Shown one piece after another: positions 1 through 13,800 of a DNA stretch of 64,000 nt (position 1 is its first letter; every line of letters begins with the position of its first letter). Source of the stretch: Vanilla planifolia (lineage: Eukaryota > Streptophyta > Magnoliopsida > Asparagales > Orchidaceae); assembly GCA_023846275.1 (NCBI GenBank), contig JAIUJO010000289.1, positions 62,001-126,000 on the forward strand, in the 5' to 3' direction. The notes under the pieces were generated by a model. That model saw only the letters and a list, made by a program, of their open reading frames with translations. It searched no databases and had not been told where the DNA came from. The translations under genes and the position numbers were made by a program.

Positions 1-1869
1 GTAGGCATATGTGCATGCATGTGTACATGTGTTTTGCATGTGTGCATTGGTCTATGTGTGTGTCTATGTGCATGAGTGTATGTATGTCTGTGTGCATCTA
101 TGTGTGCTTGTATGTGTGGGTGAATGTGTGTGGGTATGTATGTGTATGCATGTATGTGCACTTGTGTGTGTGTGTGTAGGTCTATTCATGTGTTAGTGTT
201 TGTGTGTGTACAAGTGTGTGTGTGTGTATGTGTTTATGTGTGTGAGTGAGCTTGTGTGTACATGTTCATACATGCAAGTGTGTTTGTATGTTTGTGCATT
301 TGTGTATGTCTATGAGCATGAGCACATGTGTGTGTCTATGTGTGCATGTATGCTTGCATGTATTTGTGCAAATGTGTGTGTAAATGTGCATGTGTGTGTC
401 TATGTATGCATGAGTGTGTATTTGTATGTGCATGCATGTGTGTGTACACATCTATGTGAGTGAGTGTGTACATGTTTATTTATATCTGTGTGGATCTATG
501 TGTGCGTGCATATGTTTAGTGTGTACATGTGTGTGTGTGTGTGTGTCTATGTTGGTATGTACTTGTGTTTGTATGCCTACATGTGCATGTGTGTGTGTGT
601 GGGTGTGTCCATGTATGTTAGCATTTGTTTATGTGTATGTGTTTGTTTGTGAGTGTTTGAGTTTATTCATGTGTGTGTGCATGCACATATGTGTGTGTGT
701 GTGTGTTTGGGAATTCATGCATTTGTACAAGCTTGTGTATATGTGTGTGTGCATGCATTTATTTGTACAAGTATATGTGTGCAAGTGTCTACTAGTGCTG
801 TTGCATAAGAGTATTTGTGTGCCTATGCATGTGTGTGTTTCTGTGTTCATGTGCATGTTTGAGCTTATTTATTTGTATAAGTGTGCATGTGCATGAGTGT
901 TTTCTTGTGTGTGCATGGTTACACACATTTGTGTGCTTGTGTTTGTGAGCATGTTGGTGCACATGTGTATGTGCTTGCATGTTTATGTGTGTGTAGTACC
1001 ATGTATTCATTTGTGTGGGTCTGTGAGTGGGTGCATATAGTGGTGCATGTGTGTGTGTATGAGTAAGTGCATGTGGGTGTTTATACATGCGTGTGTGCAT
1101 GCATGTTTTTTCATGTGTGTGTGTGCATTGGTGTAGGTGTATATAGATGTGTGTGTACGTGTGTGTATGCATGTGGACATGAGTGCATGGATGCACATGT
1201 GTTTTTGTACATGTGCATGTGCATGTGGGTTTGTGTATGTGTGGACATGTGTAAATGGGTGTTGGTGCATGTATGTGTGCATGTGTTTGTGGGCATGTGT
1301 GCAGGTGTGTGTGCACATGTTTGTGAGCATGTGTTTGCCTTTATGTGTGTGTTAGTATGACAGGTGGCATGAATGTCTATGGCTGTATGTGTGCACATAT
1401 GTGTATATGTCCACATTTATGTGTGTCTATTATGTGCTTGCATGCTTTGTGTGTGTGTGTATGTGCTTATATATATGTATGCATATATATGCGTGTGTTT
1501 GTATGGATGTGTTTGTGTGTGCTTGTGTTTTTGTATGTGTATATGTTTGTGACTGTGAGTGTTTGTGTGTGCATTTATATTTGTGCATATCTATGATCTT
1601 TTTTGTGTGTTTTTGTTTTTGTGTGCATGTGACTACGTGTGTGTGCTTGTGCTTGCCTGCATGTGCGTCTGTGTGTGTTTGTACATGCATTTATGTGCGT
1701 GTATATGTCTTCATCTGTGCGAGTTTTTGTATGTGTGAATGTGTTTATATATTCATGCACATATGTCTATATATGTGTGTGTGCATGCATACATGTGCAT
1801 TTGTTTGTTTGTACATGTGTGCATGGAAGTGCTTGTTAATAGGTTCATACACATGTGTGTGTGTGTGTG

Positions 1870-1902
1870 TAGGTTTGAGTGCTTTGTGCATATGTGTGCA
1901 TC

Positions 1903-1937
<35 letters not shown>

Positions 1938-2786
1938 ATGTGTGTGGGCATGTGTTTGAATGTATGTGGGCATATGTGTTATTACGTGAGTGCACGTGTG
2001 TGTGTGTATATATGAGTCCGTGTGTGGGTGAGCTTGTATGCACATGTTTGAGTGCCTATGCATGTGCATGTACATTTGTGTGTATATGCAAGAATGTTTT
2101 TGTTCTTATTTGTCTGCTTTTGTTTTTTTAGTTTGTGTATATATGCAAGTGTGCATATGCATGTGCATGCCTGTGCATCTTTGTGCTTGTGTGAGCAAGT
2201 GTCTTTATGTGGTAGTGCATGTATGAGTTTGTGTGTGAGTGTTTTGGCTTTTGTTTGTGAGTATTCATATGTGCATGTGTATACATTTATGTGTTCATAT
2301 GTGTGTATGTGCATGTGGGTGTGTGCATGCATGTTTATTTGTGCATGTGCTTGTGCATGTGTGTGTGCATTACATATGTATTAGTATGTGTACCAATGTG
2401 TTTGCATGTATATATGTGTGTGCGTGCATGCATGCATATGTGTGTACATGTCTACACGTATGCATGCTTGTATGTGTATGTGCTTGTGCTTGATTTTGTG
2501 TGCATTTGCATTTATGCACGTTTTTATATGAGTTTGTATGCATGTGTGTATGGGTGTGTGAGCATGTGTGTGTTTGTGCATATGTTTGCGTGTGTGTGCT
2601 TTTATGCATGTTCATGTATTTGTATGCTTGTGGGAGTGTGGTGTTTGTGTGTGTGAGATGATTCATATGCCTATACTTCTATGTTCATGTGTTCTTGTAT
2701 GTGCATGCATTTGAGTGTGTGTGCAAATGAATGTGCATAAGCATCTATGTGTTTGTGTGTGCATGCATGTACATGCAAGTGTGTGT
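1870..2786. repeat. Higher-order block in TG array, divergent copy 1
   Basis: This stretch holds, in order, several landmarks that recur in other blocks of the array: a GCTTTGTGCATATGTGTGCAT segment near 1,880, a TGGGCATATGTGTT segment near 1,967, the landmark ATGTGGTAGTGCATGTATGAG near 2,208, CATTACATATGT near 2,369, and GTACATGCAAGTGTGTG near 2,770. The same order is seen at 3,095-4,141, 6,009-7,034 and 26,761-27,733. Similarity between copies is clear at these landmarks but diluted between them. The boundaries are approximate. Confidence 0.55.
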
Positions 2787-3094
2787 GTGTGTGCAAAAGT
2801 ATGTTTGTCTTCATGTTCTCATGTGTGCATGTGTGTGTATGTGCACTTGCATATGCATGTGCATGTATGTGTGTGTGTGTGTGCTTGTATGGATTTGTGC
2901 GTATGCTTGTGTGTTTGCATGTGTGTGTTTATGACTATGCATGTGTGCATGTGTGTGTTTGCTTTAGTTTGAGTGTATTTGTATGTTTTTGTGTGTGTGT
3001 GTGTGCATGTTTGTGCTTGCATTTGGGTGTGTGAGTGAGTGTGTGTTTATGTACATCTACACGAATTTGTGTGTGTATACATGCATGTAGGTGT

Positions 3095-4141
3095 GCATGA
3101 ACACATTTCATGTATGTGTGTGTATGTATGCATGTATGTGTGTTTGTATATGTGTGCATGCATATACCTATCTATGAATTTGTGCGAGTGTGCATATTTG
3201 TGTGCTTTGTGATTTGTGTTCAAGCACATATGTGCATTTGTGTGCATGTAAGTTTGTGCATGCATAGGCATGTGAATGAATGTAGGTGGGCATATGTGTT
3301 TGTGCATGACTGCACATGTCTTTCTTAGTGTAAGTGCATGTGTGGGTGTGCATGCACATTTTTTTTAGTTCCTATACATATGCATGTGTGTTTGTGTGTG
3401 TGTGCTTCCTTGTGTGCCTATGTTTTTTGTTTGTGTATGTATATGCAAGTGCATGTGTGCATGTGCATGTGTGTTGATGTGGTAGTGTATGTGTGAGTAT
3501 GTGTGTCAGTATGAGCAAGCATGTGTGCATGTGTATGCATATTTGTGTGCATATGTGTCTATGTGCATGTGTTTTTATGTGTAGGTACATGTGTGTGCAT
3601 TATATATGTGCATAGGTGTATCAATGTGTTTGCAAATGTATATATGTGTGTATGTGTACATGTGTATGTGCATCCATGTGTATGCATGTAGGCACATGTG
3701 CATACATTTTTGAGCATGTGTGTGTTTGTTTGTATTTTTGTGCATTTGTGTGTGTGTGTATGTACATGTGTGTCCATTTGTATGTGTGCTCATTTTCATG
3801 TATGTACAATTGTGTAAGGCTGTGTGTGCATGTATGTGTGTGTTTGTGTATATGTTTGAGTGTCTGTGTGTATTTGTGTATGCATGTATGTATGTGCATA
3901 TGTTTATGTGCATGTGTTTGGTTGTTCTTGTGTGTGTGTGGGTGTGCATACATGTGTGTATGGTTGTACATGTCTTTGTACTTATGTCCATATGATCTTG
4001 AGTGTGTGTGTGGGTGCATTCATGTATGCATGCATTTGAGTATGTGTGCAAACGTATGTGCATGTGTGCATGTGTACAAGCATGTGCATGTGGTTATGTA
4101 TGAGTTTGAGTGTGCATGCATGTACATACAAGTGAGTGTGT
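3095..4141. repeat. Higher-order block in TG array, copy 2
   Basis: The block carries the same ordered landmarks as its relatives: the CCTATCTATGAATTTGTG segment near 3,166, GGGCATATGTGTTTGTGCAT near 3,289, ATGTGGTAGTGTATGTGTGAG near 3,477, GTGCATTATATATGTG near 3,595, and ATGTACATACAAGTGAGTG near 4,120. It is collinear with 26,761-27,733. The landmark at 3,477 matches the one at 27,126, an offset of about 23,649 bp. The block then runs into the segment at 4,142-5,750, which has its own counterpart downstream at the same offset. Confidence 0.6.
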
Positions 4142-5750
4142 GTGTGTGCATGTATGTTTCGATGCATGTTCCCACATCTATGTGACCAGGTGTGCATATT
4201 TGTGTTTGTGTGATGTTTTTAGTTCTTGGTACATGAGATGGTCATGTGTGTGCATATCTGTGTATGCACGTGCATGTGAGCATAGGTGTGTGTATACATA
4301 TGTATTTGTGTGTACATGTTTGTCATGGTTCTGCCAATGTGTGTGCACCCATGTGTCCATCTATGCATGTGTTTGTGCATGCATTTGTATTTGTGTATGT
4401 TTGAGTGTTTGTGTGCATGTGTGTGAGTGTTAATGTATGTATGTGTACATGAGCATCTACATATGTGTGTGGGTGTGTACCTATGCATGTTGTTGTGTGT
4501 GTGTTCTATTAGTTTTCTTGGTGTGTGTACAAGTGCATGTAGGTGTGCATGTGTATGCATCTATGTGCATGTGCATGTGTATGTGTGTATAGGTGTGTGT
4601 GGGTGGGTGTTCATGCATTCGTGAGAGTGTGCATGTGTGCGTGCATTCATATGACTAAGTGTGCACCTGTGTCTGTGTGTGTTTGCATATTTGCCTTTTT
4701 GAGTGTGTTCATGTGATTGTGCTGTATGTGTTCATGTATGTGAAGTTGTGTGTGTGTGTGTGCATGGTTGTGCATGCATGTGTGCATTTGTGTAGGTGTT
4801 TGTGTGTGTGTGTGTGTGCATGCATAGGTGTGTATATGCTTGTGTGTGTTTGCATATGTGCATAAGTGCTTATGTGTGTTTGTGAGTGAGAGTGCACGTG
4901 CATGTTCCTACTTGTGCGTGAGAGAGGATATGCGTGTGTGTTTGTGTGTGGGTGCTTTTGTGTACATTTGTGTGCACGTGTGTGTGTGGTTGTGCATGCA
5001 CGTGCATATACATTTATCTATGTGGGTGTGTACATGCTTGTGTTTGTTTGTTGGAGTGTGTGGGTTGTTCATGTGTGTACGTGCATGCATGTGTATGTGC
5101 ACTCACAAGTGTTCATGAGTGTGTTTTTTTAACGTGCACACAAGTGTGTATGGGTGCATTGGTGTGTGTGTGTGAGTGTGTGAGTGTGTGTGTGAGTGTG
5201 TTTTCGTGTGTGCGGGTTTGTGTGTGTGTGTATTCACACATATGTGTATGTGGTTTTGTATGTTTTTGCCTGTGTGTGTATCATTGCGTGCATATGTCTG
5301 TGTGTGCTTATGCATTTGTTTGTGAGTGAGTGTATGTGTATGCATGCATGTGTGGGTGTGCATGTGTGTGTGCATGTGCCAGTGTTTATGCATGCACGTG
5401 TGTGTCTACTTGGGTGAATATGCTTGGATGTGTTTGTTTGCATGTGCATGTTTATGCATGTTTGTGCACATGTGTGAATGTGTGTGTGTGTGTTCATGTG
5501 TGGTTATATGTATCAATGTATGTGGGCATATATGTTTGTGCATCGGTGCATGCATGTGTTTGCATGTTTGAGTACCTATGCATATGCGTGTGCATCTGTG
5601 TGGGTGTGCATGTATATGAGTGTGTTTGTTTGTGTGCCTATGTTTTTTCATTTATATATGCATATGCAAGTGTGTGTGTGCATGTGCGAGCTTGCTTGAC
5701 TATAGGATAATGCATGTGTGCAACCATTTGTGCTTGTGTGCATTTGTGAG
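4142..5750. repeat. Segment of TG array duplicated at ~27.73-29.4 kb
   Basis: Several unusual non-TG words recur in the same order downstream. These include GAGATGGTCATGTGTGTG near 4,236 versus GGGATGGTCATGTGTGTA near 27,843, TTTTCTTGGTGTGTGTAC near 4,512 versus 28,180, the CATGTTCCTA...GCGTG...GAGAG cluster near 4,900 versus 28,497, and TATGTATCAATGTATGTGGG near 5,507 versus 29,138. The offset stays near 23.6-23.7 kb throughout, so this is a true collinear duplication and not chance similarity of simple sequence. The boundaries are approximate. Confidence 0.65.
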
Positions 5751-6008
5751 CAGGCGTGTGTGGATGTGTATGCATGTGTGCGTACATGTGTGAATACGTA
5801 CATGTCAGTGCATGCATGCTTGTGTATGCATGTGCAGTTATGGATTCGCAATTGTTTATGTTTGTGCTTACATGCAAGTGAGTGTGTGTGTGTGTTTGTT
5901 TGCATTTTTGTGCATTTGTGTATGTGTACTTGTGTATACATATACATGTGTGTTTGTTTAGATGTACATGCATTTACATGTGTGTACATTTGTGTGTGTG
6001 TGTGTGTG

Positions 6009-7034
6009 TTTGCATGTATGCATGAGCATGTGTCAATCTTGGTACATATGTTTATGTGTATGTGCATGCATGCATGTGTTTTTGTGTGTTTGTGCACGTG
6101 TGCTTGCGTGTGCCTGCATATGGATTCATGCATATGTGTGTGTGTACATATTTTTGTGCTTTGTGCATATTTGTACGTATGTATATGTGCATTTGTGTGT
6201 GTGTATCTACATGCCTATGTGAGCATGTGTATAAATGTTTATGGGCATATGCATTTGTGCATTAGTGCATGAGTGGGTGTGCATATGTGTGTGTCTGAGT
6301 TTTTATGCATATGCATGTGCATTTGAATGTGTGTGTGTGTGCATGTGTTTGTGGTTCCTTGTGTGCTTACATTTTTTCATTTGTGTGTGCATATGTGAGT
6401 GCTTGTGTGCTTATGCAAGTATGCATATCTACATGGTAGTGCTTGTGTGAGTTAGTGTGTGGGTATGAGCATGTGTGTGTGTATGTTTATGTATGTGTGT
6501 GTGAATAAATGTGTGTCTACATATGTTGTGTGCTTGTGTTTGCTTGTGCTTATGCATGCACGTGCACTACATATGTGCGTGTGTGTGTTTGTTTATGTTT
6601 GCATGTGTATATGTGTGTGCATGTGTACATATATTTTTGTGCATGTGCATGTTTGTTTGTATTGGTGTACATTTGTGTGTGTGTGTGCAAGTATGCGTCC
6701 GTTTGTTTGATTGTGTGTGCATTTGCATGTATGAATGTTTGTGTAAGTATGTGTGCACATATGATTGTGCATGTGTGTGTGTGTATTCCTATGTGCATGT
6801 GTGTTTGTTTATGTGCATGTGTGTGTGGGTATGGGTTTGCATGCATGTGTGTGTGGTTATAAATATCTATGTACTTCAGCATTCATGTGTTATTGACTCT
6901 GTGTGTTTGTGTATGCTTGTGAGCTTGCATTTGAGCATGTGTGTAGACGTGTCTACATGTGTGCAAGTATGCAAGCACATGTGAGATTAGGTATGTGTGT
7001 GTTTGAATGTTTGTGCATGTACATGCAAGTGTGT
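6009..7034. repeat. Higher-order block in TG array, copy 3 (closest match to 26,761-27,733)
   Basis: This copy shares long recognisable strings with 26,761-27,733. Examples are TTGGTACATATGTTTATGTG versus GTTGGTACATATATTTGTG, the TATGGATTCATGCATAT landmark (6,119 and 26,874), the GGGCATATGCATTTGTGCATTAG landmark near 6,243, CACTACATATGTG near 6,565, and a distinctive end. That end reads GAGCATGTGTGTAGACGTGTC...GCACATGTGAGATTAGGTATG near 6,933-6,995, matched near 27,632-27,692. Both copies finish with ACATGCAAGTGTGTG. Confidence 0.65.
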
Positions 7035-8110
7035 GCATGTATGTTTGGGTGCATCAATGCATGCATGTGTTTGCTTGTTGGAGTATCTATGCATATGTAT
7101 GTACATCTGTGTGGGTGTGTGTGTATGTGTGTGTGATTGTTTGTATGCATACGTTTTATCATATGTGTGTGTATATGCAAGTGCATGTCTTCATGTGCAT
7201 GTGTGTACATTTGTGGGCACGCATGACTGTGTTGTAGTGCAAGTATGTGTGCAAGGGTTTGTGCTCATGTGCATGTGTGAGCATGCTTATGTGTGTGTGT
7301 ATAGGTGTGAGCACATACATGTCAGAGTGTGCATGTGTGCAAGCATGCTTGTGTGTGCATGTGCTTATGTATGTGTGTGTGCAATACGTATTTGTTTGTG
7401 TGTGCATATGTGCTTATGGATTTTAATGTTTAAATGTTTGTGCTCGCATGCATGTGTGTATGTGTGTGTGCAAGTGCATATTTTTGTGTGTGTTTGTTTA
7501 CAATTGTGAGCATTTGTGTGTGTGTGTGTACTTGTGTGTGCATGTATGCGTGTGTCTTTTACATGTACGTATATTTGCATGCGTTTACATTTGTGTGTGA
7601 GTGGGTGTGTGTTGCCACGTGTGCATGAGCATGTGTATGTGTTGGTACTTACATTTGTGTGTGTGTGTGTGCAAGCATGCATGTGTTTTTGTGTATTTGT
7701 GCATGTGTGCATGCATGTGCCTATTTATGGATTCATGCAAATGTGTGTATGTGTGTGAATGTTTGTGTGCTTTGTGCATATGTGTGCATACGTATATGTG
7801 CATTTGTGTGTGTGTGTGTGTGTATGCATGTGCATGTGTGAGCATGTGTATGAATGTTTGTAGACATATGTGTTTGTACATTATTGTATGTGTGGGTTTT
7901 CATATGTGTGTGTTTGAGTTCTTATGCATATGCATGTGCATTTGTATGCATGTGTGTGCATTTGAGTGTGCTTTCTTGTGTGTTTTTTTTGTTTATGTGT
8001 GCATATGTGAGTGCATGTGTGGTTATGCATGTGTGTGCATATATGAGCATGTGTCTCTATGTGATAGTGCATGTGTGAGTATGTATGTGTGTGTGAGCAT
8101 GTGTGTGTGT
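7035..8110. repeat. Partial higher-order copies in TG array
   Basis: Two incomplete copies of the recurrent block lie here. The first has the landmark TGTTGTAGTGCAAGTATGTG near 7,229, preceded by TATATGCAAGTGCATGTCTTC near 7,173. The second starts near 7,625 (ATGAGCATGTGTATGTG, then TTGGTACTTACATTTGTG), has TATGGATTCATGCAAATG near 7,727, and ends with ATGTGATAGTGCATGTGTGAG near 8,058. The spacing of the GTAGTG landmarks here (about 725-830 bp from 5,709 to 8,058) is shorter than the ~2.23 kb spacing elsewhere. Confidence 0.5.
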
Positions 8111-10779
8111 GCATGTGTGTGCTAGTGTGTGATGGAGTTTATGTATGTGCATGTGTGTACAATTGGTCACATGTGTGTGTGTGCATGTTGGCATATCCAT
8201 GAGTATGATTGCACATGTGTGTCAACATTTACATGCACATACAATGTGTCTGTGTGCATGTTAGTGTGAGCATGTGTGTGCCTATGTGCATGCATATCAA
8301 TGCATGTAAATGTGTGAGCATATGTGTGTGCTAATGCATGTGTATCTATGTGTTTGTATATGTGTGTATGCATGTGTGCTTTTGTGCATGTGTACATGCA
8401 TGCCAATATTTTTGTAGGTGTGTGTATGTGGGTGATTGTGTTTGTGTGTGTGTGAGTTTGTGTGCATCTTAGTGCATGTCTGGTCTTTTGTGAGTTTATG
8501 GGCACGTATGTCTACTTATGCATGTGCTTATGCATGTGTGCAAGTGTGTATGTTGATGCATGTGTGCATTTAAAAATGTTTATTTATGTGTATGTGTGTG
8601 TGCACATTTGTTTGAGAATTTGTGTATGTTTTCTTGCTTACATGTCTATGTGTGCATGTGTTTTTATGTATGTCTATGTGCATGTTCTAAGTGTGTGTGT
8701 GTGTGTGTGTGGATGTGTGGGTGTATGTGTTTTTGTGTGTGCATGGGTGTGTGTGAGTGTATACACATATGAGTATGTAAGCATGTCTGTGTGCGTCTGT
8801 GGTTGTGTGTATGAGTTTGTGTGCATGTATGTTTGCATGTGTGTGCATGTAGAGCATATGTCTATGCATGTACTGTGTGTGTGCATGTGTTATGCATGTG
8901 TGTGTATATGTGTGTATTTATTTATGCATGTTTATGTGTGTATACATTTGTGTGCATTGGTATGTGCATTCATCTATATGTCTATATGTGTGTGTATATG
9001 AGTGCAACTTATTGTGTGTGTGTTATGCATGTGTGTCTGTGTGCATAGTCTTGAGTATGTTGGTGTATTTGTGTGAGTGCATGTGTGTGCATGTTCATGT
9101 AGGTATGCATGCATCAATGTGGGTGCATTACTGTGTGTGTTCACGTGTGCATGTATGCGTATTTATTCATGTGTGTGGGCATGTGCATGCATGTGTGTAT
9201 GTATATTGGTGTGCTTATGTGTGTGTATGAGTGTGTGATTGTGCATGTGCATGCCTATGTGTGCGAGTGCATGTGCATGTATGTGCATATGCTTACTTTC
9301 CCTTTTCTACACATGGTTGTGTGTGTGTGTGCATGTGTGCTTAGGTGTGCTTGTGTGTGCAATTGTATATACACATGTGTTTATGTGTCTAGCTTTGTAG
9401 CACAAGTCCATGTGTGCGTGCTCTTTCTAGCATGCATGTGTGTGTATATGTGTTGGTGTGAGTTTGTGAGCATCTGTGCAAATGTTTGGGTTTTTATGTT
9501 TGAGTGCATGTGTGTGCATGTTTTTGCATGTATGTTTGTAAGCATGTTTATGTGTGTGCATGTGGTATGTGCTTGCATGCCTACATGTGTGCGACATGCT
9601 TGTGTGCATGGAAGTGCATGTGTTTGTACATCTTTGCTTTTGTATGTGTATATGTGTGTGTACATGTCTTTGTGCATATGTGAGTGTGTGCTTTTGTACC
9701 TACATGTGTTGTGCATCCATATATGTCTGTATATTTGTCTATGTTCACAAGTCTACTTATGTATGTGTGCATGTGCATATGTGTTTATGCATTTGTGTCT
9801 ATATGTGTGTGTATGTGTGTGTATGTGTATGTGTGTGTGTTTACATGTGCATGCGTGCATGTGTGTGTGTTTCTGTATGTGCCTACACGTATGTGCATGT
9901 GAGTGCAATGGTATGTGCATATATGTGCATGCATGGCATATGCACCTATGTGTGTGTGAGTGCTTATACATGGGTGTGTGGTATGTGGTTGTGTGCATCT
10001 GTGTGTTTATGTGCACAGGTTGTGATTGTGTGAGTGCATATTTGTGCGAGTGTATGTATGTGTGTGCCTGCATTCATATGTGTGTGTGTGCATGGGCACC
10101 TATCTCTATCTGTCTCTGTGTGTGTCAATGTGTTAGGGTGCATGTTTGTATGTATAAGCATATGCAATAATGCATATATGCATTTTTACCTCATCATGTT
10201 TATAAGTGCATGTGCCTATGAATGAGTGTGTAAGTGTGATTTTGTGTGTGTATGTGCATGTGTATATATGTGTGTGTGCACGTGCATTTGTGTGTGTGTG
10301 CATGTGTGTACATGCATTTGTGTGTTTGTGTGTGTGTCCATGCATGTGTATTTATGTGTATGTGTGTGTGTGCATACTTTTACTCATGTGTGTGTACCTT
10401 TTTGTGTGCATATGTGTGCTTATGCATATGCATATGAGTACTTATGTGTGTGTGTATGAGCGAAGATGCATGTGTCAACGTGTGTATATTTGTGCATAGG
10501 TATGCATATGTGTGCAACTATATGTGCGTATATATTCATCGTTTTGGGTGTATGCATAAGTGTGCATGTGCATGTTTGTATGTGTGTATCCATGTATGAT
10601 TTTGTGCATGTGAGTAGGTGTTTGTGAGCATGCAAGTGTGTAGATGCACACATGTGTATGTGTGTGTATGTGTGCATATGTGTGTACTATGCATGCATTT
10701 GTGAGTGTGTGTGCATGTGTGTATGTCTGTGTGTGTATGTGTATGTGCTTCTGTGTATGCTTAACTCCATTTGCATGTG

Positions 10780-10831
10780 TCCATGTGTGTATTTCCATGT
10801 CCATGTTGTTTCCATGTGTGTATTTCCATGT
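10780..10831. repeat. Short local duplication, 31 bp period
   Basis: The 21 bp word that starts TCCATGTGTGTATTTCCATG occurs at 10,780 and again at 10,811, separated by CCATGTTGTT. The repeated TTTCCATG words stand out because CC dinucleotides are rare in this array. This is a small slippage or duplication event with no visible function. Confidence 0.7.
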
Positions 10832-13800
10832 GTGTATGTTTGTGTATGTGCATTTGTGGTTGTGTGCATATATGTTTGGACATGTGTGTGTATGCTTGCA
10901 TGTGTGTGTGTGTGTGGGGTTTCTTAGTGCTAATGTGTGTGTGCACACATGTCTGTGTGCCTATACATGTTCACATGTGCACATTTGTATATGCATGTTT
11001 TAGTGTGTGTGTGTGAATATGTGTGTGAAATTGTGTGTTCATATGTGAGTGTGCAAGCATGTGTGTGTGTGTGCATGTGCAAGTGTGGATGTGTGAGCAT
11101 GCATGTGTGAGTGTGCATGTTTGTGTGTGTGTGCAAGTGCTTGTGAGTGCATGTGCATGTACTTGTGCACATGTGTGTATGAGTGTCTGCATGTGTGTTC
11201 GTGTGCATGTGCATGTGTTTGTGCTTGTGTGTCTGCTTGCACAAGTGTGTGTGCATGCATTTGCATGTGTCAGTTTTTGGGTATGCATGCACACCCATGT
11301 GAATGTGAGTGTGTGTGTGGAAATGTGCTATCTGCATTTGTGCATGTGTGTAGGTGTGTTTGTGTGCATGCATCTTTGTGTGTGTATATATCTATTTGTG
11401 CACGTGTGTGTGAATACAAGTGTAGTTGTGGTTATGTGTTTATATGCATGTGTATGTGTGTGCATTGGCATTTCTATACTTATGTAAAAATGTGTGTGCT
11501 TGTATAGGTGTGTGCTTTTGTGTATGCATATGTGCTTGTGTACGTGCATGTGCTTGCATGGGTATGTGTGCTTGCCAGTTTGTTTTTTATGTGTGATTTT
11601 GTGTGTCCATATATTTTTGCATGTATGTGTGTGCATATATGTGGGTACATATGCTTGTGTATGTGCATGTGTGTATGTGCATGTTTGTTTGTGGGTGTGT
11701 GTGCATGTGTGTGAGCATGTGCATATGTGTGTCCCTATGAGCATGAATGCATGCGAGTGTATGTGTATGGGTGTGCAAGCATTTGTTTATGTGACCTCAT
11801 GTGTGTGGTTGTATGTGTTTGTGCATGTGTGTGAGCGAGCACACTTTTGTGTTTGTGTGTGTGAGTTCATTGGTGTGTGTGTGTGCATGAATGCATGTTT
11901 GTTTGTGGTTGCATGTGTGTGCTGATTTGTTTGTATGGCTGTGCACATTTATGTGTGTGTGTGTGTGCATATGTGTGAATTTATATGTCTGTAATCAGGT
12001 GCATCTATTTTTGTGTGTTTAATAATGCATGTGCATGTGGGCGTATGGATGTGGGTGTGTGCATGCTCATGTGTGTACATGTAAATGTGTTTGTATGTGT
12101 GTGCATGTGTGTGTATGCATGTGCATACATTTTTGCATTTTGGAATGTGCATGTGTTTGTGTGTTCATGTGGGTGTATATACATATGTGTGTGCATAAAT
12201 GTGTAGATGTGTGCATGCATGTGTACATACACACCTGAGTGTGTTAGTGGGTGTATGCATCTGTGTATGTCTTCATATGTGTATGTTTGTATGTGGGTGT
12301 TTGTAAATATCTGTAAGCATGTGTGTGTGTTTTTGAGTATACATGTGCATGTGTGTGTGCATGTTCCTATGTGTGTATGTGTGTGTGCACATGGGTGTGT
12401 GTGTTTATGCATGCATGTGAGTGTGCATGCATATGTATGTGTTTGCGATGCAAGTGTGTGTGCATGTTTGTTTGTGTATGCATGTGTGTATGCTAGTTTG
12501 TGAGTGTATTGGTGTGTGTATGTGTATTTGAGTGTATGTGCATGTGCATGTGTGTGCATGCGTGTGAATGTTTGTGTGTGCATATGTTTGTGTGCGTATG
12601 TTAATGTGAGTTTGAATGTGTGTGTGCATGCATTTGTGTGTGTATGCATGTGTGTTTGTGCATATGCTTGTGTGCTTGTGCTTATGTGCATGTGTGTGTT
12701 TGTGCATATTTGAATGTGTGTTTGCATGCATGTTTGAGTGTGTCTACATGTGTGTGCTTATGTTTTTGTGTGTGTTTGTATGTGTGTATATATGTGTATG
12801 TGTGCAAGTGTGGTTGTGTATGTGTGAAAATATTTGTGTGTGTGCGTGCCCGTGTGTCTACATTCATAGGTTTGCATGTGGGAGTTTTTGAATTTGTGTG
12901 ATCCAATGTATGTGAATAGGTGTGTGTGGGTGTGTAGGAGTGTGTACATGCATGTATGTGAGTGTACATGTGTGAATGTTCATTTGTGTGTGTGTGCATA
13001 TGTGCATTTGGTTTATATGTGTGTGTTTCCATGTGTGTTTATGTGTGCATGTGTATGCATGCATCAATCTATGTGTGTTTATGTGTGTGTTGTGTTTATA
13101 TGTGTGTGCGTTCATGTGCTTATCTATATGTGCATGCACTTGTGTACTTCTGAGTGTGAGTGTGTGTTTTTGTTTGCATGTGCATGTTTGTGCATATGTG
13201 CACATGTTTGCACATACGTGTGTGCATGAGTGTGCTTATGTGTGTCTGTACATGCATGTGCATTTGCATGTGTGTGTGTGCCTCTACGTTTGCTTGTTCT
13301 TGCTTATGCAAGTGCATGTGCATGTTAGTATGAGTTTGCACAGATTTTTTTGTGCATGTGCATGCCTTTGCATTGGTGTATTTCATGGGTGCACATGTGT
13401 GTATGTTTGCTGTTGCAAGAGTGTATGCATTTGTGTTTTCTTTTATGCTTCCTTTCTTACATGTGTTTGTGCATGTGTATGCATGTGTGTATAAGAACAT
13501 GTTTGTGCATGCATGAGTGTGGGTATGTATACATGATTGCATTTGCAAGTTTAGATGTGTGTGCCCACATGTTCCATTGTGTCTGCATACATGTGTGTTA
13601 ACTTGTCAATTCATGTGCATGCATGTGTGTGTGCAGGATTTGTTCTCATGTGCATGTGTTTGACTATGCATGTCTGTACTTGTGCATGTTTGTGTGTGTG
13701 TATGTTTATAAATCTGTGCATGTCAATATATGTTTTTGTGTGGGTTCATATGTGAGCATATGTATGTGTATGTGAGTGTGTGTTTGGGTGTGTTTGTTGG

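Noticed and set aside
9109..10170. 353-codon open frame on the + strand in the TG array
   Set aside because: The product is a Cys/Val/Met-rich string generated by TG/GCATG words. Comparable open frames occur in other frames and on the opposite strand of the same array. No domain, codon structure or promoter context supports a gene.
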